A stretch of DNA of 64,000 nucleotides from Nephrocerus scutellatus (GCA_947095585.1 OX352763.1:35637462-35701461); one strand, 5' to 3'; counted from the first letter of the stretch, positions 22,299 through 33,574 are shown. Notes: generated by a model not told the origin, from the sequence alone. Made by a program: numbers and translations.

Positions 22299-23238
22299 TA
22301 AAAAAACAACCCATAAAAATTACAATTTTTCATCTAAATTCTCTAATCGCAGAAATTGATATGGGAGCCCCTCGATCCTGGGCCATTTTTTTTTTTTTTT
22401 TTTTTATTGTAGGAGAAAATCATCGAAACAGACATTTGACATCAGATGTTAAAATTGAAAAAGCTCAGATCATTTTATTCTGAGCACTTAGAGCACGCTC
22501 ATACTCTGAGCAAATAAGAAACACGAACATTTATCTTGAGAACTCTTTGACTGCTCTGAACTAATTTATGAAAACGCCAAATGACAGAATATTGTGAAAA
22601 CTTGTTGTTCTATCTGTAAGTTGATATCGACAACAAAAAAACGACATCAATAAAAATACAATTCAGTTAATAAAAAATGTAAGTTGAAGTAAGCATAAAA
22701 CATGTATGTCTCGTTTCATTTGCTGGGTTCATTTGTGCGTGCGCTAAGATTTCTCTCTCTCTCTCCACCACCAACAAAACCATGCAGCGCAGCCGACTGC
22801 GCAGCACACACCGCACAAAGTCCATAAAGGGCGACGAATATCTGATGCCAGTACAGATATTTAAAAAATGTATAAGGGCCTTGCGGCCGAACCCGGGACC
22901 CGATCACTACCAAATTTTCGAAAAAGTATTGTTTATTGGGTATACACATGTGTGTAAAATTTGAAGAAAATCGGGTAAATTTTTTAAAGTTTTTGTTTGG
23001 GAGCCCCCCGACCCCGCAGCCCGAGGGGCCTCAAAATTGAATAGAAAGTGTTGTCTCCGGAAATACGCATGTGTGCAAAATTTCAATAAAATCGGGCCAT
23101 GGGAAGTGGGTTAAAAATTGATCGCAAGAATCCACGACAGACGACCGACCGACGACCGACCGACGACCGACCGACGACCGACCGACGACCGACCGACGAC
23201 CCACGGGCAAGTGAAGTTAATATAGAGAATTTAAAAAT
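22299..23238 (+). repeat. Repeat B, left arm of a long inverted repeat
   Basis: About 940 bp, nearly identical in reverse complement to 23,840-24,726. The outer end starts in an A run followed by ACAACCCATAAAAATTA; the inner end is GTTAATATAGAGAATTTAAAAAT. That inner end recurs at 44,620-44,640 and 48,700-48,722, so it is the family's fixed end. Inside are two diverged modules of about 130 bp carrying ACACATGTGT and AAAATCGGG. Subterminal AAATTCTCTA and TAGAGAATTT near the two ends form a short inverted pair. Open frames inside are not genes. Confidence 0.85.
23141..23200. repeat. 11-bp minisatellite ACGACCGACCG
   Basis: Five and a half perfect units of 11 bp. The right arm has only about one unit at the corresponding place (23,875-23,895), which accounts for most of the length difference between the arms. 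Confidence 0.85.
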
Positions 23239-23554
23239 AGAAATAAGTTAACAATAAAAACAGTTAGTTCTTTGATGTATGCAAAAGAAATATCAAACTT
23301 ATATTTAAGTTATTGATTCAAAATCAATATTTTTTATAAATGTAAATATATATGAATATGAATATTAATATCAATATGCATTGACTTTTTTATTTTAATT
23401 TATTATCCTGAAGATTGAAATTTTATGAAAATTCATAAATTTGTTATTATGTTGGAACACGAAAATGATTTCAAAAATATTTCAACAGTGGTCCATTTTG
23501 GTCCATTTTTGTTTTTAATTTGGTCCACAGAATTTTTTTCTAACGGCAACCCTG
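23239..23554 (+). mobile_element. hAT element 3' end, inverted relative to its gene
   Basis: The first 26 codons (23,239-23,316) read RNKLTIKTVSSLMYAKEI and end in TGA; this is the C-terminal tail expected after the LIKTKK motif of the minus-strand hAT transposase. An untranslated stretch follows, then subterminal TGGTCCA motifs (23,489-23,530), and the terminal repeat AACGGCAACCCTG ends at 23,554. The same end, in the same orientation, closes the other side of the element at 27,561. Terminal repeats of one element should face each other, so this end has been flipped. Confidence 0.85.
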
Positions 23555-23839
23555 GTTCTACTGGAGATTTGATGGCATATTTCACCGAACAGTGGAACCG
23601 TTCTTTTCATCAATTTGGTGTAAGTAAAGCTGTTGCACTCGGCGTTTGACATCGTTTGGGATCAAGCTCTTTTGTCCAAAGTGCGTGCTTATGGGGTGGA
23701 TGAAAAACTGCTTGATTGAATCAGAAGCTATCTTTTGGACCGCTTAATTCAAGTTTTCTTGGACGCTTTTAAGACTGAAATTCATCACATAAATGTTGGT
23801 GTTCCCCAGGGCTCTGTTTTGTCCCCGAAACTCTTTCTC
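23555..23839 (+). pseudogene. Family A copy, middle part (inverted)
   Basis: Begins with the 8-bp hAT target duplication GTTCTACT and continues in the family A RT frame: STGDLMAYFTEQWN, a palm-like stretch with one frameshift, and VPQGSVLSPKLFLIF at the end. The preceding RT residues (DRQ-GFRGQ) are at 27,562-27,600 on the minus strand and the following ones at 22,298 on the minus strand, so this block is inverted relative to both. Confidence 0.82.
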
Positions 23840-24726
23840 ATTTTTAAATTCTCTATATTAACTTCACTTGCCCCCGTGGGTCGTCGGTCGTCTGTCGTGG
23901 ATTCTTGCGATCAATTTTTAACCCACTTCCCATGGCCCGATTTTATTGAAATTTTGCACACATGCGTATTTCCGGAGACAACACTTTCTATTCAATTTTG
24001 AGGCCCCTCGGGCTGCGGGGTCGGGGGGCTCCCAAACAAAAACTTTAAAAAATTTACCTGATTTTCTTCAAATTTTACACACATGTGTATACCCAATAAA
24101 CAATACTTTTTCGAAAATTTGGTAGTGATCGGGTCCCGGGTTCGGCCGCAAGGCCCTTATACATTTTTTAAATATCTGTACTGGCATCAGATATTCGTCG
24201 CCCTTTATGGACTTTGTGCGGTGTGTGCTGCGCAGTCGGCTGCGCTGCATGGTTTTGTTGGTGGTGGAGAGAGAGAGAGGGAGAAATCTTAGCGCACGCA
24301 CAAATGAACCCAGCAAATGAAACGAGACATACATGTTTTATGCTTACTTCAACTTACATTTTTTATTAACTGAATTGTATTTTTATTGATGTCGTTTTTT
24401 TGTTGTCGATATCAACTTACAGATAGAACAACAAGTTTTCACAATATTCTGTCATTTGGCGTTTTCATAAATTAGTTCAGAGCAGTCAAAGAGTTCTCAA
24501 GATAAATGTTCGTGTTTCTTATTTGCTCAGAGTATGAGCGTGCTCTAAGTGCTCAGAATAAAATGATCTGAGCTTTTTCAATTTTAACATCTGATGTCAA
24601 ATGTTTGTTTCGATGATTTTCTTCTACAATAAAAAAAAATGGCCCAGGATCGAGGGGCTCCCATATCAGTTTCTGCGATTAGAGAATTTAGATGAAAAAT
24701 TTTAATTTTTATGGGTTGTTTTTTTT
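23840..24726 (-). repeat. Repeat B, right arm of the long inverted repeat
   Basis: About 890 bp, reverse-complementary to 22,299-23,238 with few visible mismatches apart from shorter poly-A/T and 11-bp minisatellite tracts. Its outer end interrupts the hAT transposase within an AAAA run, so the last six codons and the stop of the present frame (24,702-24,719) come from the repeat. Confidence 0.85.
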
Positions 24727-26786
24727 GTCTTGATAAGTGCATAATCTGAGAATTTTCTCTCGGCAGCAGCAGAGCTATGTGGCAGACTCATCAAATCAAA
24801 TACAAACTCGCATAGCTCATTAAAAACTTTTTCACCCAAACCATTAGTTATCATTTTAACTCTACTCCAAAATTCCTCTGGACTTTCACCTTGTTCTATT
24901 TTTTGACATTTTAAAAGCATCATTTGAGAATGTATGAGCTCAACATCGTACTCAGATGTATTTGAAAAACTTTTTAACAACTGAAGTGAAGGTGTTTTCG
25001 GATCAATGGCGTGTTTGGGGTGAATATAGGAGCACAAAAGCTTGAAACGCGAGTCTCTAAATTCAAATCTATTTAAAATTTGCGTTGAAAGTTCTATGTA
25101 AAAATTTAAAATATTTTTCTTAATTCTTAAAACATCTACATCGGATAAGTCTAAATTAATCATATGATCTTCTGCTTGAGATCCTATATAAATATCTTTT
25201 ATATCAATAAAATTATTAAAATCTTTTAAATTAACGTCTCCTATACAATTTAAAGATTGCATATAATCAATTTTCATAAAATGACATAAAATACCTTTGA
25301 AATTAGTTTCCATCGTTTCATATAGTATATGCAACCGAATACCTTCAGACTGGAATTCTGTATTCATTCTATTTATAGTTTTTAATATAAAAGATAGGAA
25401 ATAAAAGTATATTTTGTTATCGAGCTTATCCATTTCTTCTGCAAGTTCTTTAGATTTGATAGCATCGAACTCTAGCGTATTTGAAATAAAGTAAAGTTGC
25501 AGTGCACTCCATTGTTCCAAAATTCGATTAATGTTGTCCTCTAAACATAACCAACGCGTTGAAGAAAAAGCAAGAATTTTATGTGGCTTAAGTGCTAACG
25601 ACTCCTGGAATTCTCTAAATTCCAAAATTTTTTTCGAACTATGGGAAAAAAAGTTGTGAATATTCTTGCACAAACGTTCTATGGACATTGGAAGTGTTTT
25701 GCTAGCATGCGAAGCACAAAGATGTAAGGAATGGCAAATACATCCCATCCAAAATATATCTGCATTAATCGACTTGAATTTTGCACGTAGCCCATTTTGT
25801 TGCCCAGCCATTACACTTGCATTGTCAGTTCCTAAGCCGATTAGATTTTTAAGCGGTATGTTACATTCATTAAAGAAGTTTTTGAGTGTTTCAAAAATGT
25901 AATTTGCATCACTCTTTTCTAATTGTAAAAGTCCTAAAAACGCGTCTTTTATTTTTAACAGCTTTCGGTCAAAGAATCGAGCAACCAAAACTAGTGCCTT
26001 ACAGTTACTTATATCTGTCGTTTCATCGACTATAAGCGAAAACTTATTTTTGACGAGATTCAAAACAACATTTTCTTTCCCCTTTTGTCCTAAATACTCT
26101 GCTAGACCCACGGACTTTGTTCTTTTGCAATGGATTCCATTGGCTATTTTAGAGTCTGGACAGCACGTTTTTAATAGATCCGGCAAATAATCCATCAAGG
26201 ATAATGAAAGATTATGCAATATGCAAAACATAACCATGTTTAACTCTGCTGCTTTCACATTCTTTTTAAAATTCATTTCGTTTTTGTTGCAGAAGGATTC
26301 AATATTTAACTGTTTTTCGGCTAATCTGACATTTTTACTGTGAAGCAGGTTTTTGTTATGGCGGCTTAAGTGACCTGAGTGGTTTTGTAACGATTTATTG
26401 CAAGCCTTGCAAAATGCCACGCAATTTTTTTGAATAATCCATGGATATATTTTTATCCATTCTTCGTGAAATGCTCGCTCAGAGGTCTTTACAATTTTTC
26501 TCTTCTTAGTCGTTTTTTCCTCTGATTGTTCTTCGGAACTTGATGAACTGTACACATAATTTAAGTTGTTTAAAAATTTGATCTAAAAATAATCCTTAAA
26601 ACAATTTACATATTATCCTCAATAACCGAGGTAGAACTTCTAGGGGAAGATAAGTTGTTTTTTTTCGCCGGAGTTTTCCTAACAGCCTCTGGTTGTCTTA
26701 CAATAAATCTATTAAAATAGTATATATATATAAATATGTTAAAATATGCAACCAAAAACGAATTAAAAATTAATTTACCTATCCAT
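24702..26786 (-). CDS. hAT-superfamily transposase (ZBED type), C-terminus displaced
   Basis: DNA transposase with an intact long exon. A BED-like zinc finger (C49, C52, H66, H72, numbered from the open-frame start at 26,555) is followed by the RNase H-like fold with first acidic motif DETTD (177-181), TDNAS (243-247), CICHSLHL (272-279), STRW (332-335) and the C-terminal dimerisation stretch LMSLPHSSAAAERKFS with the likely catalytic Glu. The frame has no upstream ATG. A spliced start fits better: ATG exon 26,786-26,779, second exon 26,708-26,610, acceptor before 26,547, all GT-AG and phase-consistent, giving an N-terminus starting MDRFIVRQPE. The natural tail is replaced by six codons from repeat B; the true tail lies inverted at 23,239-23,316. 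Otherwise undamaged, so a young copy. Confidence 0.88.
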
Positions 26787-27561
26787 GATAACTATATTAA
26801 TTTAAGCATTAGTAGAACATGAACATAAACACAATGAGACCAAAAGACCACGAATTTATTGCAAGTGTAACTTGTGGACTTGTGGTACTTTTGAAATACC
26901 AAAATTTCAAGTTCTTCAAGTTGAAGGGAATCTAAAAATGGAAATAAACATACCTTTTTACTTATGGTACTAAATAATAAATTAAACGACACTTACGGTT
27001 ATTTTTCGAAAATATTCCAAACAAAAATGTTCATTAATTTTGGCTTTTTTTTTAAACGGAGAAGGAAAATATTTTTGCACAACAGAAAGCACACAAGACA
27101 AAAATATAATGCACAAACACAACACACAACGAAATATTACGATTTACGAATTACGATTTATGCGACGCCGACCGCTACTGCTACTGCTGTGTGCTGTCAT
27201 CAAAACCTTCTCTATAGAGAAGGTTTTGGCTGTCATAGTAGTCTAATCAAACGAAAAAGTGAAGAGAGGAGGAGAACAATAAAAATTACAAATGAAGGAA
27301 AAAAGAAACGTCGAAGAAATTCATGGACAAGTTCACCTGCTTTGAAATTAAAGCCGAGTAAGCACTAGCTCGTTGTCAGTTATTGCGTTTACGTAATTCT
27401 AATTCTATAATCATAAACTCCTAAAGTCTTGCAATCTTGGATTATTTATTTATTTAGTAAAAATGGACCACATTTCTGGCAAATGGACCATTGGACCATA
27501 TTTTAGTTTATCTTGTAAAATGGACCACATTTGGTCCAATTGGACCAAAACGGCAACCCTG
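24727..27561 (-). mobile_element. hAT transposon, main part
   Basis: Contains the transposase gene and about 770 bp of 5' sequence. It ends at 27,561 with AACGGCAACCCTG, preceded by clustered subterminal TGGACCA/TGGTCCA motifs (27,462-27,546), which are likely transposase binding sites. The 8 bases outside, AGTAGAAC (27,562-27,569), are the reverse complement of GTTCTACT at 23,555-23,562. Together with 23,239-23,554 the element is about 3.15 kb, a normal hAT length. Confidence 0.85.
27202..27227. repeat. 26-bp perfect palindrome
   Basis: AAAACCTTCTCTA followed directly by its reverse complement, with no spacer. Lies in the 5' non-coding part of the hAT element, about 330 bp from its end. Confidence 0.9.
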
Positions 27562-27660
27562 AGTAGAACGTTGACCACGAAATCCTTACTGCCGGTCACT
27601 GCTATCATTGCCATCTTATCGCATCGATGTTATCAGCAAATAACTGCCGACTATGTATCA
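27562..27660 (-). pseudogene. Family A copy, 5' stub next to the hAT element
   Basis: Minus-strand reading DRQ-GFRGQRST immediately outside the hAT end, interrupted by a TAA at the Tyr position. It continues across the target duplication into STGDLMAYF at 23,555. Upstream of about 27,600 homology fades. Confidence 0.7.
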
Positions 27661-29535
27661 AACTGCATTTAATTACATTCTTTGACATTTTTTGACGATA
27701 ATTCAATTCTGCATACACAAGTAGTTTCGAATTGAGTTACAAATACTTGGAGTTAATTTTTAAACTTTGTACAAGAAAAAAGAAACTTAATCTTTTATCC
27801 CATTTGGTGGTTGACTTTACATTCCATTTCCACCCCATAATTCTTGAACTCGGCTCTGTAGACTGATGTTGATTATATTTTAAAGAAATATCAACGATTA
27901 AGATTTTAATTTGCCTACAAATTCATAGTAATATGCTGATTAACTTCCGGACGAGAACTAAAAGCAAAAGTTTGTGAAAATAATTTTAAGCAAAAACAAA
28001 AAAGTTCTCTAACAAATTCAATTTAGTAATTGAGCAGCAAGCAAAAACAAAGAGACGAGAAATACCGCAATGTGAATATAAATGCGATGTCTTCCTGAAG
28101 GGATGGTATTTTCCAACGCCTGCCAAAAAGTTCTCGCTACTGACAAAGGAAGAAAAAATCGTGACGGAGGTAGGACAGATGCTGAAGTGAAGTGCGGGAG
28201 CATGTATGAAACAATTCATGAAATGAAATGAAGAACAGAAATGTTAACTTCAATATTTGGTGCAATAAGGGGTATCATCACGGGAACAGTAGACCATATT
28301 TGTAATCACATCTGCTCAGTTGGGTTGAGAAATTTTACCCAAGTCGACAGAACTTTCTCTCTCTCTCTTCAAAGTACAAGCTCTTGCATCGTTAAGTAAA
28401 TGCAAATATACTTGGGAGATGAGTCTCATCTTTGCTCTAATCAAGAATTAAATCCCCTTCCAGTTTTACACTATCATTGCTTTTGTAAAGACTGAAATTA
28501 GCGATGACTTTGGTTTGTATCTGCTTACATTTTGGCAACACTTAGGCCCTAGGCACTGACAAAACATGTTCACCTTTACTATGTTAAAATTTATAAAAGA
28601 TAATAACCGTTCCAAGGATAAAGTTACAGTTACAGATCAGTTACACTGATCCCAAAAGTTTTGATTACTTTTATAGAAGTAAATCTGTTATGGACACTTG
28701 TTGTAGATAAACGAGAAATTCATTCGGAGAACAGGTCGAGCATGAAACATAAAGTAATCGTATATCTTAGTCAAGTTTGGTACGTGTTACAAATGAGTGG
28801 ACTATTTAGAGAGAATTTCAAAAATGTATGCAACAAAAAAACTGAAGATAATTTTGTAATTTGACAGAGATATATTGGTAAAAGTTACTCAGTCTATTAT
28901 CAAAGGGAAAACTCACACAAAGGAAAACGTATTTCATTGCACCTAATTCCTTCAGGACGCTTACAATTCACTGTCTGTTCTACATTTAAACGTTGTTCCA
29001 AATACGCATACGCAGCATGCATGGCAATTGGACTTTTCACTTAAAAATATAATTTAAGTTACAACCACAGCCAAGTTGTATCTTAATAAGTGAAACCAAA
29101 TTTATGCAGAAGCATTTTCCAGTTTACCTGAGATTGGTAATACAGTGCGTAGTATGGCATATCCTGACAGTTACTGTCTATTGCATTACATTTAACATTA
29201 ACTCATTATAGTGCGACATTAAGAACAACTACTTCTACTTTATTTGATTTGTGTTTGTGTTTGTGTGCCATGACTTTGTCATTGAAATTTAATTTAGGTA
29301 TTTGTCAGCAATTTAGAACTGTGCTGCGAATGTGTGTTTTTTCTCAATTGATTTAAATTTAATATAATATTTGAATTTAAGTTTGTATTTGGCAAACTGT
29401 CAAACATTTAAAAACAGTTTACAGAAAAAATTATTGCTTAAAAACTCATTCCAATTATTAGCGAAACGTGAAGAACAAAGTTGTTATCGGACGATCCCAA
29501 GGAAATGAAAAAAATACCCAAGTCTTTGTACAAAT
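27661..29535. other. No gene seen
   Basis: AT-rich, mostly non-repetitive sequence without a supportable coding region. Confidence 0.4.
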
Positions 29536-29539
29536 TGGT

Positions 29540-29930
29540 ATGTTGTGGAACTCTACAATTACAAATATTAACATCGCCTGCCTGTGGGTTAAAATCAGAT
29601 CATTCGTTGATTTGCGTACGATTAAGCCACACTGATATATGGGCCAATGAAAACTTTAGTGTATGAAGCTATATTTTACACTGTTATCAACCACGATAAT
29701 TGCTGTACGTTCCTATAATCTCCCTTCTTATGAGTGGAAGATAACTCTTCTCCAGTCTTCTGGCATCGTTTTTTTGCTCCCATACTTGCACTATTAGTTC
29801 ATGAATTGCTTGGTGTCGTACGGTTCCTCCAGATTTCCCCCGAGTGAACCGCTGTATCTTACTTTCTGGTTGGTTTGATACTTGGTCAAACTCGGAAGAT
29901 AAAAGGGGCAAGGCTGCTAGTACTTAGAAT
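29540..29930 (-). pseudogene. RTE family C, RT fragment with internal deletion
   Basis: Minus-strand family C RT. It reads QKNDARRLEKSYLPL and TYSNYRG (the linker into RT), then after missing sequence a CGL-KSTNDLILTHRQ-like piece at 29,560-29,640, which matches the same motif in the copy at 44,090-44,170. Only short frames survive. Confidence 0.6.
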
Positions 29931-30045
29931 GTCTAGAACTGGTACTGTCTTCGTATGTACGTGCCTGCGATAGTTTCTATCCTGGGCGGCCTAGGATATT
30001 ACAGGTCGTATTCTAGTGACAAATGATGGGTTTCGAGGTTCCGGA
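29925..30045 (-). repeat. Dispersed repeat E, copy 2
   Basis: CCTGGGCGGCCTAGGATA, CGTATTCTAGTG-CAAATGATGGG and GGTTCCGGACG match 40,085-40,150. Bounded on the right by family A. Confidence 0.6.
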
Positions 30046-30640
30046 CGCCTTGTAGATAGTAGCCAGATCAGAGGAAGTGCAATATTTCTTACACCGGGTT
30101 AGGAAACCTAAACATTCGCAGCGACGGTAAATATGTGGTCATTTCAACGAAGCTTTTCGTTAACGCACATATCGAGAATTGCGAGATTTTAAGTTTCCTC
30201 GATGCAAGTGCCATTTATGGATAATGGCATGGGATTTGGGATTCGCTTAGACGACAGGAGACAGCATTGGGTTTTGGAAGCGTTAAATTCTACTCGATTG
30301 ATTCCTTCGCATTGTATTATGCTGTCTAGATCAGAATTTAACCGAGCTCCACGTGAGAAGTGGAGGGACGTTCCATCAGCAAAAGAGTGAATTGGATTAG
30401 AAGAAAAGAAGAAAAGACAAAAGAGCTTCATGCCAAACTCTGTCAAATGCCTTAGAAATATCGAGCTCAACAGCTTTCCTTCCACCAAATTGATGCAAAG
30501 ACCGGTTCCACTGTTCGCTGAGATATACCATCAAGTCACCAGTAGAGCGTTACCCACGAAATCCGCACTGCCGGTCAATAAGGATTTCGTTGGTTTTAAG
30601 ATATTTCATGAGCTGAAAAAGAATGGATGTAAGTGCTATG
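30046..30640 (-). pseudogene. Family A RT fragment
   Basis: Minus-strand RT from the fingers to the thumb. Read in order: GFRG-RSTGDLMVYLSEQWN (about 30,540), a shortened palm, SSNPIHSFADG (about 30,385; the catalytic FADD is changed to FADG), LNSDLDSIIQ, NGTCIEET and a thumb end near 30,050. Deletions between these blocks make it shorter than the copy at 17,694. Confidence 0.75.
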
Positions 30641-31045
30641 GGTCGGTACGAAGAAGAAGACGACGACTAGCCTTTTTTGGATATGGGCTGGACAAATGAT
30701 GTTTTACCACTTCTCGCGAAGAGTCCAGAAGAAAAGGATAGATGGAAAAGCTTACGCAATGGTAATGCCAGCTTGGAAGAACACCTCTTCACAACTAATG
30801 GGAAAATATCATCTGGCCCAGCGGATTTGTAAGTGTTGAAATCTTTTAAAACACTAGCAACTGCACGAGTACGAATGAAAATCAGTCAAATAGAGTGTTC
30901 AATACTATGAGGTGCAGTCGGCAGCAATGCACAATCTGGAAGCGTGGAGGTAGCTGCAAACAGATTGGCCTTGTCTGTAGAGCTGACAACTGTAATGTCA
31001 TTATAAATGAGCATTGGAATCGACGACGAGTAATGATGAGCAAAC

Positions 31046-31083
31046 GCAAGACCAAGACCATTTCATCTTGGTCTTGGTCTTGC
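31046..31083. repeat. 15-bp hairpin in an AAGACC-type simple repeat
   Basis: GCAAGACCAAGACCA (31,046-31,060) and its perfect reverse complement (31,069-31,083) are separated by 8 bases. Degenerate TCTTGGTCTTGG units continue to about 31,145. Confidence 0.8.
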
Positions 31084-31144
31084 ATTCGTGCCTTTAGTCT
31101 TGGTGTTCGTCTTGGAGCCTAAGTCTTTGTCTTGGTCTTCCGGT

Positions 31145-32875
31145 CTTGCTGATAAAATTCTTGCATACTTTTTTGAATAATATCTTTGAACACAACCGAT
31201 GTTACTGTAGATCCCATAGTTTTTGGGATCGCTGATATGAATAGTGGATTCATGATCATATTTGGCTCTACAACCGGTGTTCTGGCCTTCCGCAATTGGC
31301 ATACCTAAACTCTGGGCGTCCTGTTCTACGCCATCCTTCTAGCGTAGGCTTGCCAGCTTCGCTGTCGTGTTCCATATATATTGTATTATTCTTATATTAG
31401 CTATTTTCTGTGTGTTGTGCGGAAATACAAAAAAGAATTTCAAAAAACATTCCACATTCGCGTAACAATATCTCCAAACTGACCAGTACATTCGGCGAAA
31501 TACTGTCCCATTTGATCAGGGGTCGTATTCTTGCTTTTGCAGTAAATGTGAAGTCAGAGTACACTTGTTCCAACTTACAATCGAAAGAGTGAAGAACAAT
31601 TTCTTAAAATCTGCTTACATCTATAACTTAACTTGTTAGTGGTACATTAGTCACTTGTGTCTGGTTCAAACCACGCATTTGTTTATCATTTTAATAAATT
31701 TCATCTTTTTCTGCCCAATACGTATGTAAATATTTTAAAATTTACATACTCGTTGTTTGTGATTTCTCATTGAAATTCGAAACACCAAAGACATCAGCTC
31801 TCTTCTTACAAAGAAATAAATAATCATCGCAGATGTCTGTAAACAATTTTCTTTTTATTTGAAAAACTGAGATTATAAGTGAAGCTTATCCAAAGTAGAC
31901 AGTGAAGAATTTTTGTCGCCAGTTTTTATATCGTTTGGGTTTGTGGATATTTCTTGATAGATTATATCCTCAGGCACATAGATAAAAAAATAAAACAAAA
32001 TTTAGTTAATCAAGAACAACAACCAAATTGCCCTCAGGTAGTAAAAAATCTGACAGTAGACGACGACCGACTTATGACCATCGTTTTACTAGACAACGTT
32101 TACCTATTTACAGATATTCTGGCTGGCTGCGTATAAGATAGATTTTCTTATATGCGTAGAAGTTTTGAGTGCGACAGCCAAGTCCAAATAACGCAAAATT
32201 AAATTACAAAAATAGAACTCAAATAGTGACCATTTGTTAAGAAATGAGCACTTAATAGAAAATGGAAATATTTTTTACATCATCAAGAATTTGAATGTGA
32301 AAATTAATTTATGTAAATGAGCGACGCAATCTAATAATAAAGTGATTTAATAGATAACATCAAAGGCGATTAGTCTTTCAGGGATAAATGGAAAGAAAAT
32401 TATGTAACGCGCAAATAATGAGTTTGGAAAATAAGACCGTCAACAATCAACTACAACGTAAAATTGTCACTACTGTTTTTTTCTCGTTGAACGAAAATTT
32501 TGTGAATAAATTAATGTCATTCCAAAAATAAGCAGGATGCAAAACACAACTGCGATTTAACCATGTCGTTTGGTAGCAAAATGATGACGTCTTTGAGAAT
32601 CACCAAGATAGAAAGCGACTTTGTTAACATTGTTGTAAAAATAAACGTTTGTTATCACCATCAGCATTGTACCGCCAATTACGCAAGTCACTCGCTCACT
32701 TACGCACGCACGCACAAATATAAGCCTAAAATCATTCAAAGCTTTTTCGTGGATGTTAATGTTGATGGAGAAATATTTTCGTTGCTAGACAATTGACATT
32801 AAATTTAATATCCGCACACCACGAGACATTGACGAGGTGCCAGAAAAATTAAAACATCTAATAGAATATAGTTGG
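31145..32875. other. No gene seen
   Basis: Mostly unassigned sequence. A patch near 31,230-31,350 resembles a family C tail (also near 43,010-43,120) but is too degraded to read. Confidence 0.35.
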
Positions 32876-32881
32876 GTCATA

Positions 32882-32930
32882 AACTAGGGACCCGTTTATA
32901 ACGGGCTGCTGCCACACTCGTGTGTAAAGA
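32882..32930 (-). repeat. Short repeat with CCCGTT...AACGGG core
   Basis: The sequence from AAACTAGGGACCCGTT to CCACACTCGTG is the reverse complement of 43,605-43,655. Both copies contain a small inverted repeat and may mark the end of an unknown element. Confidence 0.55.
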
Positions 32931-32934
32931 ATTC

Positions 32935-33570
32935 AATTGTATACAGAAAATTATGGACTTTCGATAAATCGCACAGCTTCCTTAGATGGGACTTTTGATA
33001 GCAAAACACCATAGGATAGTCGTAAAATTGCTTTTTAACTAAAATATTGATATACGAGGGGGTAATAAAAGAAGACTTGGAAGCTTAAAAAATGCTTCTA
33101 TTTCTTACATAATTATCTTTAAGCTCAATGCAATGCTTTAATGAAATGCTCAACTACTTTCACCTTGGCTCTAATGTTATTTCATCGCTTTTGAAAAAAA
33201 AAAGATTTCCTTAAGGCCTAAGCTTACTGCGGTTTCGATGACGTCTTTATTGGTTGAAAATATTTGTCCTCGATTTTATTTAACCTGTTTCCCAGGTGAA
33301 GTTCAAAATCAACGACAATCAAAATCGATACCCTTCCCGGACTTTTTACTACTTTATAGAGAACTTAAATTCATATGAACAGTTTAGTTTAATTGTTTAA
33401 ACAAATTGGTTATATCAATATTTCTAAGCTAAAGTGATATTTTTGATTAAAAATCCGCCCAAGCATACAAGCTGGCCAGCTTAGCGCTTAGGTAATGGAA
33501 CTTAAAGAAGTATCATGAATCTGAAGCAACTAATGATATCGCTTAAGTGTTCCGGCAAAAGGCAACTAAT
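32935..33570. other. No gene seen
   Basis: AT-rich sequence with no recognisable coding region. Confidence 0.4.
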
Positions 33571-33574
33571 TAAA

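Noticed and set aside
22716..24334. Matching open frames (60-88 codons) in both arms of the inverted repeat
   Set aside because: They follow repeat B on both strands and are not shared by the copies at 44.5 and 48.4 kb; no protein resemblance.
22299..24726. A foldback transposon explaining the whole inverted repeat in one insertion
   Set aside because: The outer and inner flanks belong to two different host sequences (family A and hAT) that each rejoin in frame only after flipping the loop, which a single foldback insertion would not produce.
27040..27368. A Lys/Arg-rich open frame at the 5' side of the hAT element
   Set aside because: It overlaps the palindrome and subterminal motifs, has simple composition and no family resemblance.
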